A stretch of DNA of 64,000 nt from Kuschelorhynchus macadamiae (taxonomy: Eukaryota > Arthropoda > Insecta > Coleoptera > Curculionidae), in contig JAUTXW010004702.1 in NCBI GenBank assembly GCA_030620095.1, positions 186,001-250,000 on the forward strand, given 5' to 3'. Of this stretch, positions 22,449 to 33,910 are shown piece by piece. Numbering within the stretch: the stretch's first letter is position 1; each line of letters starts with the position of its first letter. The notes beneath the pieces were generated by a model. It was not told the DNA's origin. It made no database searches and saw only the letters and a program-made list of their open reading frames with translations. Both the position numbers and the translations under genes were made by a program.

Positions 22449-23351
22449 TAGATTTTTCAAAAACTTTGCTTTATTGATATTAGTCATAGTAAGTATACCG
22501 TGAACCAAATTTGATTAAAAAATATTTATTTATCTTATATATAAAATAAGATCCTGTGTATAATTGTTTCCTTAGTTTTACTTTCCAAATTTTAAATGAA
22601 CTATCACCCCGTATATAACAAGGAATATACATACCAAACAGTTCATACAGCAAAAAATATTGCATATACAATTTTTTTGCTTTCAAATTTTAATTGGGCA
22701 ATTTAAAAATAAACAAAAGCTAGTTACACTAAAATAAAGCTGTTCTAGAATTTCTGAGGTATTTTCCCCTCGTTTTCTTCTGTACGTTTTGAATGTTCAT
22801 TCATAATCAGCTTATCAATTTTTTATGCTACGAAGTCGTTACATATGTATAAGTTAAAGTGAAAATTACGTATACGAAAGCCTAACGACTCTAATTGACT
22901 TTTGAAGTCAATTTCAAACGAAGAAAATTGGAGATGCCGGCTGGATTTTTGTGTCCGACCTAAATTACCCACCAATTTGTCTGTGTTCCTATGCGTGTTG
23001 ACGTGTTATTCGAATAAATTGTATATGTACGATGCGATGTTTAGCTAGCATGGGTTACTTGCACTATTTTTAATGGAGCCCCCATTAATCTTCTAAAACT
23101 GGAGGTAAATGGTAAAGAAGGCAATAAAAAGGTCGTTAACCCAATAAATTGATGGTTTTATTTTCGATTGCACGTACAACTAAGTCTAATGCTCGGTCTA
23201 ACGCATGTCGTGAGACGTTCATAGGTTTTGAATTGTTAAAATTTAGGCAGTCCCATCATAACGATACAAGGAAACATTTTATAGTTCATCCAAAATGTTT
23301 CACTAAATCGAAATTTAAACCTTGATGACAAGGGTTTACTCTTGTCAACAA
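22449..23351. other. Intergenic DNA, no gene recognised
   Basis: No exon or repeat structure could be supported apart from the mirror-like patch TTGACTTTTGAAGTCAA near 22899. Confidence 0.3.
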
Positions 23352-23578
23352 AACTAACTTGTAAACAACCAAATTAATAATACTTGAAAAGGAGAGAAGT
23401 ATTGTAATCTACCTAAATTTGTTTTGATTCTGGTTTTTCTCAAGCACAAAAATTTAGTCAACAATTTTTATGTTGGCTAAATTATCGTACTTTGAGAAAA
23501 AAACAGAACCAAAACAGTAGTTTACGTTGCTTCTCTCATTTTGAAGTATTGTTAATTTAGTTATTTGCTTTAAATTGT
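23352..23578. mobile_element. Fold-back MITE-like element
   Basis: The left arm (about 23352-23463) and right arm (about 23468-23578) are imperfect reverse complements centred near 23466. Shared phrases are AATACTTGAAAAGGAGAGAAG and its counterpart near 23535, and GGTTTTTCTC with its counterpart GAGAAAAAAAC near 23497. Confidence 0.55.
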
Positions 23579-23589
23579 AATGTTTGTAG

Positions 23590-24200
23590 AATTTTTGAAT
23601 ATCTGTTAGATTAGTACTACTTTTATTTTTTAATTATTTTTGTATACATTTTATATACCTATAAAACTATTGTTTTTGCGTGAATTTATTACTTATATTT
23701 ATGTACAATACCAGCGTTCTTTATTGTTTTCAGTCCTGATGATGATACGGAGTTAGATTCGTAGTTCTTTTATTTTTTAATTATTTTTGTATACATTTTA
23801 TATACCTATAAAACTATTGTTTTTGCGTGAATTTATTATTTATATTTATGTACAATACCAGTGTCCTTTATTGTTTTCAGTCCTGATGATGATACGGAGT
23901 TTGTCGAAACGTCGGCAATTTATTTAAGTTAATACACAACAAGCTGTTGAATTATTTTACCAATGAAAATATTTAATTAAACCAGCCAAACATACATTGT
24001 CACAAATTTCAGGTTCTTTATAAAAAAATTATTGGCGGATTTATTAGTAATTTCGTTGTCACCAAGTTTATCCCTTTTTTCCAAATGAATCGTTCTTTTA
24101 TGTTGAAAAAATCGCTTTTATCGAAGTTAATGCTATTTCTTAATTTCTTAGGTATTTTGTGATTGTTTCTAACCTTACCTTACCTAACCTGAATCCTTGA
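23590..24200 (+). repeat. Direct repeat with hammerhead-like core, copy 1
   Basis: A segment of about 135-147 bp (TTTTATTTTTTAATTATTTT to CCTGATGATGATACGGAGTT) occurs twice in tandem here (CTGATGA at 23736 and 23883). The second occurrence is followed by GTCGAAACGTCGGC and a further 290 bp. The whole block recurs as a direct repeat at 24585-25065. Such CTGATGA...GAAAC ends are typical of Penelope-like elements and retrozymes; no Penelope protein is visible. Confidence 0.6.
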
Positions 24201-24204
24201 ATAG

Positions 24205-24575
24205 TATTGCTTTTGTTAACTATAGAGTGTTTTTAGGGTAAATAAAGAAAAAAAAAACATCATGCAAAGCAAGATACAAGATCAATATATTAAGACCAAA
24301 AAACGCGAAATGGCTGTACATTTTTCTCGAAAACATCCGATTTCATTAGAAATCATATGATTTCGCCCCTCAGAAATTCTAGTAATTTCCGAAATTTCGA
24401 CAAATAATAAACAAATAAAAATACCTAAAACAGCATTACATTTAAAAGCAAAAATTTTTATTTCTGTCTTTTTCCCTGGAACTCCCTTTTTTCTGTAATG
24501 AGAAATTTCTCTGTTACTTTTCTTGCATTTTTCTTTTACAATATGTCTCAATATTAGACATTTAGACACCATTCG
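24205..24575. repeat. Dispersed repeat, direct partner at 28933-29305
   Basis: About 370 bp, from TATTGCTTTTGTTAACTATA to GACACCATTCG, nearly identical to 28933-29305. It sits between the two copies of the hammerhead-like repeat. Confidence 0.7.
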
Positions 24576-24584
24576 TTTATTAAG

Positions 24585-25065
24585 AATTCTTGAATATCTG
24601 TTAGATTAGTACTTCTTTTATTTTTTAATTATTTTTGTATACATTTTATATATCTATAAAACTACTGCTCTTGCGTGAATTTATTACTTATATTTATGTA
24701 CAATACTAGTGTTCTCTACTGTTTTCAGTCCTAATGATGATACGGAGTTTGTCGAAACGTCGGCAATTTATTTAAGTTAATACACAACATTTTGTCTAAA
24801 CAAGCTGTTGAATTATTTTACCAATCAAAATATTTAATTATTCCAGCCATATATACACTGCCACAAATTTCCGGTTCATTGTAAAAAAATTATTGGCAGA
24901 ATTATTAGTAATTTCGTTGTCACCACGTTTATCCCTTTTTTCCAAATGAATCGTTCTTTTATGTTGAAAAAATTGCTTTTACCGAAGTTAATGCTATTTC
25001 TTAATTTCTTAGGTATTTTGTGATTGTTTCTAACCTTACCTAACCTAACCTGAATCCTTGAATAG
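24585..25065 (+). repeat. Direct repeat with hammerhead-like core, copy 2
   Basis: Matches 23590-24200 (without the tandem duplication). The core reads CTAATGA (24731) instead of CTGATGA, followed by GAAAC at 24754. The end phrase CCTGAATCCTTGAATAG is the same in both. Confidence 0.65.
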
Positions 25066-25332
25066 CAAAATGACTAACGGAAAAGGTGTTTTTTTTTCTT
25101 AGAAAGACGTTTTTGCCTTCTTAACCAAAACACGTAGACTGAATTATCCGAGGAATTATCTAAGGAATGGATCAAAGAAATTGAAGATTTAAATACGAAA
25201 CCACTTTGTTTTAGACTCTCAAAAGGAGTTAAACCGCAGATGAACTAACCATACGGAACCGCTACCAATCACATACAAGAAATTATTCCAGTCGGAAATA
25301 TGTTGCAATAATAAAGGAAACAGAAAAAGACT

Positions 25333-25600
25333 TCGGCTCGGATCACCGAGCTAAGCACACGTGCACGGTAAGACTCCCTGATGGAGGGAAAGAAGTGTAG
25401 TTTTTCGCGGTGGTTCGAGGGGAACGACTGTTGTGGTAACATCACTGGGGGAACGTCCTATATAACGGGCCTTTCGCTGTGAGACGAAGAGTCCTAGGGG
25501 ATGTGGGAATTTCTTCCTATGGACAGGCTTATCTAATAAGTCCAAAGGTTGTGCGGCGAGCAGAAAGTCCGGCGTCGCTTTGAAAGAAAAGGATATACAT
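25333..25600 (+). repeat. GC-richer element with a 5S-rRNA-like head
   Basis: GGATCACCGAGCTAAGCA (25340-25357), followed by CGGTAAGACTCCCTGATGGA, aligns with the internal promoter region of insect 5S rRNA (GATCACCGAAGT-AAGCA, CGG-TAGTACT-GATGGG). The rest does not. It may be a 5S-derived SINE-like head or a fragment captured by another element. It is not an intact 5S gene. Confidence 0.4.
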
Positions 25601-25942
25601 CGATAACAGTAGAAGCCCTAGTATATAACCCTTTGATAGCGGAAACAATGTGCCTTTTCAAAGATAGAAAATAATATCACCGTTCAACGATTTACGGAGA
25701 GCACTTTGCTCGACAACCCGTGGCCGTTACCTTTTGAACTGGAGAATGGCGCTGACAGTAAAGAAGTGACAGCCGGCTCCATATTTAAAAGAAGAAAGAA
25801 AGAAAGGATAAAAAAAGTTCTGAAATAAACCAGCACTGTACAAATGAGAGCTAATTAAAAGAGCGCATATTAATAAAGTGCTGTTAACAAAAGTATAAAA
25901 AATAACGATTGTATTAAAACGGTGTTAGTGGTAACACAGTAA

Positions 25943-26224
25943 TGCCCGCTACTCACTATTCGTTCAATCGTTCATTCGTCCGCATAGTGTGAAGAGTTCG
26001 GTTTATTCATTCGATGCGTTGCGCGGCGATATCGTCTGTTGAACGAATAATCAAGTAGGCTTCGATCTCGGCGAACCAATCGTCCGAAACTAATCTTTTG
26101 TTTTTTGTGTATTTTCAAATACTGAAAGGCATGAAAAATTTGATGAAAGTGTGGATGAAATATGCGTCCATTCGTTCATTCATATGAATGGTCGAATCGA
26201 ATGAACATAGTGACTATAGCGAGC
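25943..26224. mobile_element. TTAA-flanked MITE-like element, copy 1
   Basis: 282 bp, with inverted termini (GCCCGCTACTCACTATTCGT left; CGAATGAACATAGTGAC...GCGAGC right). Right flank TTAA (26225-26228), left flank GTAA. It is strongly similar to 26432-26744 and is probably piggyBac-related, from the TTAA preference. Confidence 0.6.
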
Positions 26225-26431
26225 TTAACAGAACAGCGTAGTACCGTATAGTGCCATAACATGTTAGCATATATAGAGCACCGACATCAGCCCCTTGGGG
26301 TAGAATCTTGAAGAACAAAGTAACTGATACAGTTTATTATGGATATTTTGTTAGGTAGGTGAATCTGTGACAGGGTCAAACCATGAGTCAGTTGTTAAAA
26401 CAAACGTTAGCCTTTTGTGTTACGACCTTAA

Positions 26432-26744
26432 AGCCCGCTACTCACTATTCATCCATTCGTTTGCATAATGTGAAGGGTCTGGTTCATCCGTTCGTTTCGT
26501 TGCGCGGTGATTCCGTCTTTTGGGCGGTTAATCAAGTAGGCTTTGATCTCAACGAACCATTTGTCCGAATCTAATCTTTTGTTTTTTGTGTATTTTCAAA
26601 GAATGAAAGGCATAAAATAAAAATTGATGAATAGTGTGGATGAAATATTCGCCAGTTCATTGATTCGCCCATTCGTTCATTCATATGAATGGATAAATCG
26701 AACCGGCGAATTGAACCGAATAATGAATAGCCATAATGATGGCT
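26432..26744. mobile_element. TTAA-flanked MITE-like element, copy 2
   Basis: 313 bp, exact TTAA on both sides (26428-26431 and 26745-26748). It begins AGCCCGCTACTCACTATTCA; the right end reads AGCCATCATTATGGCTATTC on the other strand. It shares the internal phrase AATCTTTTGTTTTTTGTGTA with copy 1. Confidence 0.65.
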
Positions 26745-26939
26745 TTAAGAGCAAACCTGATACAGAACCACCTAGTGGTACCATCAACCTATTTAACAAG
26801 GTATCTATAATAAACTGTAACAATAAATTTGTTTTTCAAGTTACTAACCCAGGGGCTGATGGTTCTGATAATAAAACAGTGCCGTACTTGTTAAATACTT
26901 AATTTATACATAAGAAATTGTAGTTTAAGAGGGAAGTAT

Positions 26940-27770
26940 TGTATTCGTGAAAAAATTGCACTCCGAGATTTTTGCAGATGTACACGGCATAGCTCAAAAA
27001 CTACTTATTCGATGGACTTCAAATTTTGATCAAAAATCAAGGGTCATAAGGCGATGAAATGGTAACATTTTGGTAACAATTCAATATGGCGGCCTAACAA
27101 AATATAAAAGAAAGCATTATTTAGAAACTACTTTTCGGATAGACTGCAAAATTTGCAAAAATAAATATATAAATAAAATGATAACATTTTTGTCTTAATC
27201 CAAAATGGCGGTCAAATGGATGTTTAAAAATTCAGTACAAAAAAATTACTCATCTAATTGACTTGAAATTTTTCACAAAGATCAAGTGTCGAACAGGGAT
27301 AGACAGATTTTTGCCGATCTTTGCGTTTTAGGACCCCGAAAAACATGTCCCATTTCGGTCAGCCTGTCGTTCTGTCTGTACACGGCATAGCTCAAAAACT
27401 ACTTATTCGATGGACTTTACATGTTGATCAAAAACCAAGGGTCAAAAACGGATGAAATGGTTATATTTTGGTAACAATCCAATATGGCGGAACAAAATGG
27501 CGGCCTCACAAAATATAAAAGACAGCATTATTTAGAAATTACTTATTGGATGGACTCGAAAATTTGCCCAAAAATAAATATATGGATAAACTGGTAAAAT
27601 TTTTGTGTTCCAATATGGCGGAATAAAATGGCGGTCAAATGAATGTATACAAAAATTCAGTACCAAAAAACTACTTAGCCAATTGACTTGAAATTTTGCG
27701 CAAAGATGAAGTGTTGAACAGGGATAGGCTGAAATTAGTGCAAATCCTATATGGCAAAACAAAACGGCGG
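26940..27770 (+). repeat. Dispersed 'ATGGCGG' repeat, 398-bp tandem duplication
   Basis: A unit starting GTACACGGCATAGCTCAAAA begins at 26980 and again at 27378, two tandem copies of about 398 bp. Each holds AATATGGCGG, AAAATGGCGGTCAAATG and TGACTTGAAATTTT phrases. Confidence 0.8.
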
Positions 27771-28461
27771 CCTAATAATAACCACATAAACCTAGATGCC
27801 GCAAGAGTGTTCTTAAGACAAAGGTTATTTATAAGAATGAAATATTTAAATGAACTGGCGAAGGAAAAAAAAGAAGCCATTCTGAAGTGGACCCCCAAGA
27901 AGAGCTGTATAAAAAAATGCAAAAAATTATTAACTATTTTAAATGTCAATATCTCGAAAACTTAGGCCTATGGACATTATATGAAGTAGATGTAGAATTT
28001 TAGATAAAATGCAAAATTTGTTTCATAATGAAAAACTATTTAAGAAGGTATATAAGTCATAAAATATACTAATATTTATGTTTATACTTTTTCTCTATCT
28101 CTAACCATTATATTACTGGGACACCTTTTAAAAAAATTAACATTTTCTAAAGTTATACAACTATTTGTCATGCTAAAACTTTTTAGAAGAATATTTTTTC
28201 CAGACTTTAAAAATACATCATATTTTTTGAAATACGATGCGAACTTTTTAAAATGCACCCAGCAAAAAAACTTGTTTAAATTTGAACCAACATCACTAAA
28301 CATAAGTTTAAAATTATAATAACTTATATCTTGAAGGCTGCATTTTATTGTAACAAAAAAGTTTCAATTTTGAACAAAAAAAGATTAATATATGTAATTA
28401 AACGCACACAGAAGAGATATGGACAATACCGTGTTCAAGCAAGCCGGTCGCCGAGTGACGT

Positions 28462-28532
28462 AGATCGCTCACACCGAATTGAGATAGGTCAAGATCGCTC
28501 ACACCGAGTTGGGATAGGTCAAGATCGCTCGA
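28462..28532 (+). repeat. 30-bp tandem repeat, about 2.3 copies
   Basis: AGATCGCTC recurs at 28462, 28492 and 28522, separated by ACACCGA(A/G)TTG(A/G)GATAGGTCA. Much richer in GC than the flanks. Confidence 0.85.
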
Positions 28533-28932
28533 GACAACCTATAGAGTTGATGGGCCTTGGGTTAAATATTCTAAACAGCAATTAAGTTTTGTGCAATCGG
28601 GGGTATGTAACTAATGCTATGAAAAATAAATGATAATAATAATAATAAATATATTAAAATTTAAAAAAATGTATTACCAAATAATCATATGCATATATAG
28701 AGCGTTTATTGTAAGTAGTGGAATTCTATACAAGGGAAGTTGTGGTAAAGGTGAATTTACCGATTTTTTTAACTATGTAATAAAGACCGATTATATTAGG
28801 CGCGCAACGCGTTAGTGCCATTGTAATACGCGCGAATGGCTGAGTAATGCAATGTTTTTAGGTTAGATTTCTAATAATTATTCTTTTGTAAAAAACATAT
28901 ACAGTTCCTTTTTATTAACTAAAATAGTAGGT

Positions 28933-29305
28933 ATTGCTTTTATAACTATAGAGTGTTTTTGTTGTTAATAAAAAAAACATGCAAAGCAAGATACAAGATC
29001 AATATATTAAGACCAATAAACACGAAATGGCTGTACATTTTTCCCGAAAACATCCGATTTCATTAGAAATCATATGATTTCGCCCGTCAGAAATCCTAGT
29101 AATTTCCGAAATTTCGACAAATAATAAACAAATAAAAATGCCTAAAAAAGCTTTCCATTTAAAAGCAAACATTTTTATTTCTGTCCTTTTCCCTGAAACT
29201 CCCTTTTTTCTATAATGAGCAATTTCTCTGTTACTTTTCTATTTTTCTTGCGCTTTTCCTTTACAATATGTCTCAATATCAGACATCTAGACACCATTCG
29301 TTTTC
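28933..29305. repeat. Dispersed repeat, direct partner of 24205-24575
   Basis: From TATTGCTTTTATAACTATAG to GACACCATTCG, with only scattered differences from the other copy. Confidence 0.7.
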
Positions 29306-29557
29306 GGTTGTTAAAATTCCTCAGGCAAAATGCCTGTCAGCTCTTACTCAACAGCATCAATTCCTTATCTAATATTAGAAACATCCATGATACAGATCTC
29401 CCGAGCGTTTCGTTTTGATGTGGGACGAATAACATAAAAGTAGCGTCGGCAGGTGTTTGTTTGCACCGACCCAAATCGAAAAACATTCCCGACATCGTTC
29501 CAGGACACGAAAGTTATCGCTTCCTCTTCCTAATGGTCCCGTTTTTGTTTTATTTGC

Positions 29558-29845
29558 TATAAAAACGCCGCCATACCAGACGCAGTTAAAGATAGCACTA
29601 AATCTAGGACATTAAACCCTCCATTACATCGTTTAATAGTAGCATAAAAATTTACGAAAATCTTCAATTTAGAATCAAAAGCTCTGAAAATACGAAGTTA
29701 ATTTCATTAAAATATAACACCTTTGTAAAGTCAAAATAAAATAAAACATCTAGGTAATAAAATTGAGAAATTAAGTTAAGAATTTTATGGCTGATACAGC
29801 AGTTACAGCACCGCCAATAATTTTGTCACAATTGACGGTTTAGTA
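29558..29845 (+). other. Possible core promoter and short H1-like start
   Basis: TATAAAAA (29558-29565) is followed 26 bp later by GCAGTT, a possible initiator. An ATG at 29787 opens a 19-codon frame starting MADTAVTAPP, like the N-terminus of insect histone H1, and then stops. The distance is long for a histone leader and no globular domain follows. It may be a fragment or chance. Confidence 0.2.
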
Positions 29846-31320
29846 ACGCTATTATTCAGGGCATTTCTTAAGATACACCTAGTGTGTCAAAGTGGATACA
29901 GGGACCCTTCAAAGAAAACAGTGTAAAGAGACAATCTCGGAGACAATTTAGACAAAGTAAGTTAAAAGAATATTGATTTAAAAACAAAAGCCAAAATACA
30001 GGCTTTGAAACTAAATATCAGCCTTATCCATAGATAAAGCATTGGTCAGTTTGCTATAATATAGATAGGCAACTTAATATATAAACTCGGTCCCGTATTT
30101 GGCTCCCTCTAGCGTTTGTAATCTTCAGGATTTTTTTTAAATAATACAGGTTATACAGGTTGTTCCAAATTGATGCTCAAAGTATGTACGTATGTTTTTT
30201 TAAGACTTAGCAGATTGATAAGGTGTAACGTTGTAAAATGGGTATGCAACCTTGGAACAAAAAATATTTATTTAGGAAAGTACAACAATCTGTTTGACTT
30301 TCCCAATTTGATAATTTTTCCAAGTATTTTGGTTTTATTACCGAGGGAAACTGAAGAAATTTTATTAGGAAATTGGTATTTGTTTCAATTTTTCTAAAGC
30401 TGTAATGTAATTGAAATATGGATTTCTAATCATAAAAAAAGCTAAATTTTCGAATATTACAAGCAGATTGTAGTTTGTTTTTGTTTTGGCATAAACTTTC
30501 TTAAATGAATTCAACTACTTAGCTTTGCAATAGTAAATATACTACATACAAATATGACACCATCAATCTGGAATACACTGTTGTAATATCAATCGATCAC
30601 CGTTAATCTAGAAAGAAACAAAGAAATATAAAACATATACCAAACCAAAAATTCATTTCAGGGATATTTTCAAAATTTCGGGGGGGGGGGGGGATTCCAG
30701 ACCCCAGGACCTCCCCTGGTTACGTATCAAAAATTCGCATGCTGTTTTTATATTATTAGAAAGCCAATCACTCACTCCATTGTCATTAGTTCTTATTTAA
30801 CTCCACTTATCTGTCTGGGTTAAAACCTGTAATTCCATTATGAACCATTTCCACTAGACCTGTGATTTAAAATGTTGTACATTATATAAAGATACAATGA
30901 CAATACATTAATTTGATAACTTGGGCCCGAGGGGCAGATCACTCTATTAAATCCGTCTAAGCTCTAGCTGAAATTCCAAAAAATCTTTCAAATTCATATG
31001 TCTATAAAATCTGTAATCCTTCTTTAAATCCGTACTTTAATTCTCTAAACATTTACCTAATCCCTAAAAATCCACGAAAATCTGTCTAAAACCCATGGAA
31101 AAATCTAATCTGTGTTTAGATCCCAAAATTATGTCTTTAAATCCCAAAATCTACACAAAATTTTATAAAATATCAATTCAATCTTTTAAAATTTTTATAT
31201 TCGACAATTTGTCCCTAAATAAAAAATAAATAAATAAATAAATAAAATCGTCAAAATGTGTTTGAATCCCTGCAAAATCTGACATCAGGCGAAAAAAAAC
31301 ACCCATTTGACATCTTCTCC
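29846..31320. other. Intergenic DNA with simple tracts
   Basis: Contains a run of 14 G (30680-30693), a cryptic repeat-rich stretch of AAATCC/AAAATCT words (30960-31190) and an (AAAT)n tract at 31223-31250. No exon was recognised. Confidence 0.4.
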
Positions 31321-31329
31321 CCACAGCAC

Positions 31330-31400
31330 AGTTTCACGCAATTTGTAGCGAGTCGTAATCATAGTGTCGATAAGCAGGCTGCGAGTTAACTTAAAAAAAG
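31330..31400 (+). other. Possible 5' untranslated exon
   Basis: CACAGTTTCA could act as an initiator and the stretch ends at a strong donor, AAAG|GTAAGTAT (31401). No ATG or downstream exon can be assigned. Confidence 0.2.
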
Positions 31401-31964
31401 GTAAGTATAATTGATATTTTCTTTGTGTTGCAATAGGAATACTGTTTAATAGAAATTAATTAAAGTTACGTTGGTATTTATTATTAGAGACTGTTGATGC
31501 GAACATATTTGAAATATAGGCACTATAAATACATTATAAGTAATCGTGCGCGTAAATTTTGTTAATGCACACATATCCCTACAGGCATCATAGTTTTTTT
31601 AAATATGTTTTTCATGTTCTAAAGACTATAAGATTTTTTACGTTTTTATTTGTACAATCTATTCTCTGCACGACAATGGATTTTAGTAGACTTTACCGTA
31701 TTTGTCCTTCGTCCTTCCGATCTCCCGAGAAGGACGCAGTTTGTCCTATATTTTGGCAACATTTATTTTTTTCTGAAACAACACAGCATAAAATACAATT
31801 TTATAATTTTTAATGATTTCCGGCAACATCGTTTTGTTGCGTTATGTCATCTGTCATCTGTCGACTTGTATTTATCTGAATAAATTGTGTTAGTAATATC
31901 TAAGAAGAATGAGGTAAATTGTATATATTTTATTTTAACTTAGTAGTTGGTGATTTCAAATTTT

Positions 31965-32565
31965 CTTTTTTTTTTGCTTACTGAAAATATTATTTATTAC
32001 GTTTATTTTGTTTAAGATTAATAAAATATGAAAGTTGACACATTATTAATAACAATACGTCTACTACACCAAAATATTGTCTGTTCCTTCATAATAAATG
32101 TTTGGTTTAGTTTTTATTATCTAGTTTGTATTTCGTTTTCGAGCTAATACCTAAGAGATAAGGTAAGGTAGATATATTTTATAGTAACATTGTTGCAATG
32201 CAGTTATATGTTAAGTGATATTCATATTTTAATTTACTCACTATAAATATTATTTCTTGCGTTATTTTGTGAAAACTAATAAAATATGAAACAAGCAGAC
32301 ATATTAATTATTCTATTACCTATATTAAACCAAAATTTTATTTGTTCCTCCATAATAATATGTTTAGTTTTTATTATTTAGTTTGTGTTTTCTTTTTAAT
32401 CGTGAGTACATGCCACCTACCTAATACAGTGCTAATACCTAGGAGGTAAAAGGTAAGGTAGATACTTTATTACAGTTCAGTCCCTTTATACAACTTTATA
32501 GGAACTTAGTTGCAAGTTAAAATGCGGTTTAATGATTTTTCAATTTTTTTTACTCAAATAATACA
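31965..32565. repeat. Tandem repeat of about 260 bp, two copies plus a split third
   Basis: AATATTATTTATTACG...AATAAAATATGAAA (from 31985) recurs near 32245. A third start appears to be split: its left edge is at 32540-32566 and the rest resumes at 33852-33910 after the Crypton-like insertion. Confidence 0.6.
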
Positions 32566-32566
32566 A

Positions 32567-33851
32567 GTGAGTTAACAGCATTATTAAGGAGATTAGTTAA
32601 CTCACATGTATTGTACAACATTTATTCTACGACTGACGCACGACTGTTAAAATACACACATATTTTTATTAAACAAATTTTTCAAAAAGTTTAAAGCAAG
32701 GATAAAACATCTTTCTATTAGCTGTTACCTGTTTGCACTTTAATCCTGCCACTCTGTGTTACCCTGGGCAATATCACGTCACCCCAGGGGCAATTGACGT
32801 GTTGCTTCCCGAAAAATCCCGGCCAAAATATGAGTATATTTTGAATAAGTTCCAAAAATAGTGCAGAGAGAGAAGAATGTGCAGATCTACGGGAATGAAA
32901 AGGTACTTACTGTATACTTCGGGGAGTTATCTACTAACTATAGGCCTTCATCTCTCTGAGCGTTTTATTCTATGATAAAAATAATGATATCTATTAAACT
33001 CAATATTGATATCAGCAAATTTAAAAATTTAGTCTTCTTACTCAAAAGAAAATCTGAGAGATATCAATAAAAAAAGTCAAGGGTATTAACTAAAACCAAT
33101 ATTACAACATTCCTTGCATTGATTATTGGGCTTGCAGGCGAGAGGAGTTAACCAATTTGTTGTTAGAAAATGTCAAGGATGAAGGGCGATGTTTTAATTT
33201 TTTTTTTACCGACAACGAAAATAGCCAGGGAATTATATGTAACATCTGCAAGTATTCAAGAGATAGACATGGTTCAAGTAGTTCGAAAATACATTATTCC
33301 TCGCCCATGTAACATCGAGCATGGTAAGTTTTTCATCCAATTTCGAAATGGTGGGCATTAATTCTTTTGGATCCTTGTCAAAACAAAATGCTTTGTATCT
33401 CATACTTGAACATCCAGAAGAATATACGGAGCATTGCTTCTGAAGGTGATCTACGTTCCTATTGGCAGAATCAAGAGCTGACATTCTAACAGTAAAGCGT
33501 CATGGTGGCTGGCGATCCAACACAAAAGCTACATTGAAAATTCTGCAGAAAATAAAAGAAAAATAGCATCCAAAAAGCCATCTAATGACCAGTTTAAAAA
33601 TTGAAAACAATGTATTGACTACAAATTTAGCAAATGTGGCTGCTTCGTCAGGAATTTATTTGAATGATTGCAAAGATTGTACTATTAATATTTATAATAA
33701 ATAATTTTTAATAAAATAATGTATAGAAATCGTCTTCGATTTTTCTGTATTACAAATTTCAAATTAAAAAAGAATGAATGAGTGAAAATACGTGCAGTAA
33801 TGAAGCTCTTAACTCACGCAAAATGAGTGGGTTAAAACTTTCTTAACTCAC
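32567..33851 (+). mobile_element. Crypton-like (tyrosine recombinase) element
   Basis: The recombinase relic at 32802-33704 is bounded on both sides by GTGAGTTAA motifs. On the left are GTGAGTTAAC (32567-32576) and, inverted, GTTAACTCAC (32596-32605). On the right are TTAACTCAC (33809-33817), GTGGGTTAA (33827-33835) and TTAACTCAC (33843-33851). It interrupts a copy of the 260-bp tandem repeat. Exact ends are inferred. Confidence 0.6.
32802..33704 (+). pseudogene. Tyrosine recombinase relic of Crypton type
   Basis: Pieces in all three frames read in order like an insect Crypton-type recombinase. A core-binding domain comes first (LPEKSRPKYEYILNKFQK, VYFGELSTNYRPSSL, VFLLKRKSERYQ, KKSRVLT). 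The first catalytic Arg is in ACRREELTNL (33133-33162). Then come VVRKYIIPRPCNIEHGKFF, the HxxR box in EHCFRRSS, the second His in VKRHGGWRS, and the nucleophile Tyr in SYIENSAENKRK. The tail NDCKDCTINIYNK ends at TAA 33702-33704. The catalytic residues R, HxxR, H and Y are all readable, but stops and at least four frameshifts separate them. It is dead, but recently enough to be legible. Confidence 0.8.
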
Positions 33852-33910
33852 AGACGTAGATAAAATATTATTTATCACGTTTATTTTGTTTAAAATTGAT
33901 AAAATATTTA

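Noticed and set aside
25400..25430. tRNA B-box-like GGTTCGAGGGG
   Set aside because: Does not match GGTTCGANNCC and no cloverleaf can be drawn around it.
27696..27965. 89-residue frame, Lys-rich
   Set aside because: Begins inside the ATGGCGG repeat and has no homology signal; the basic composition follows from A-rich DNA.
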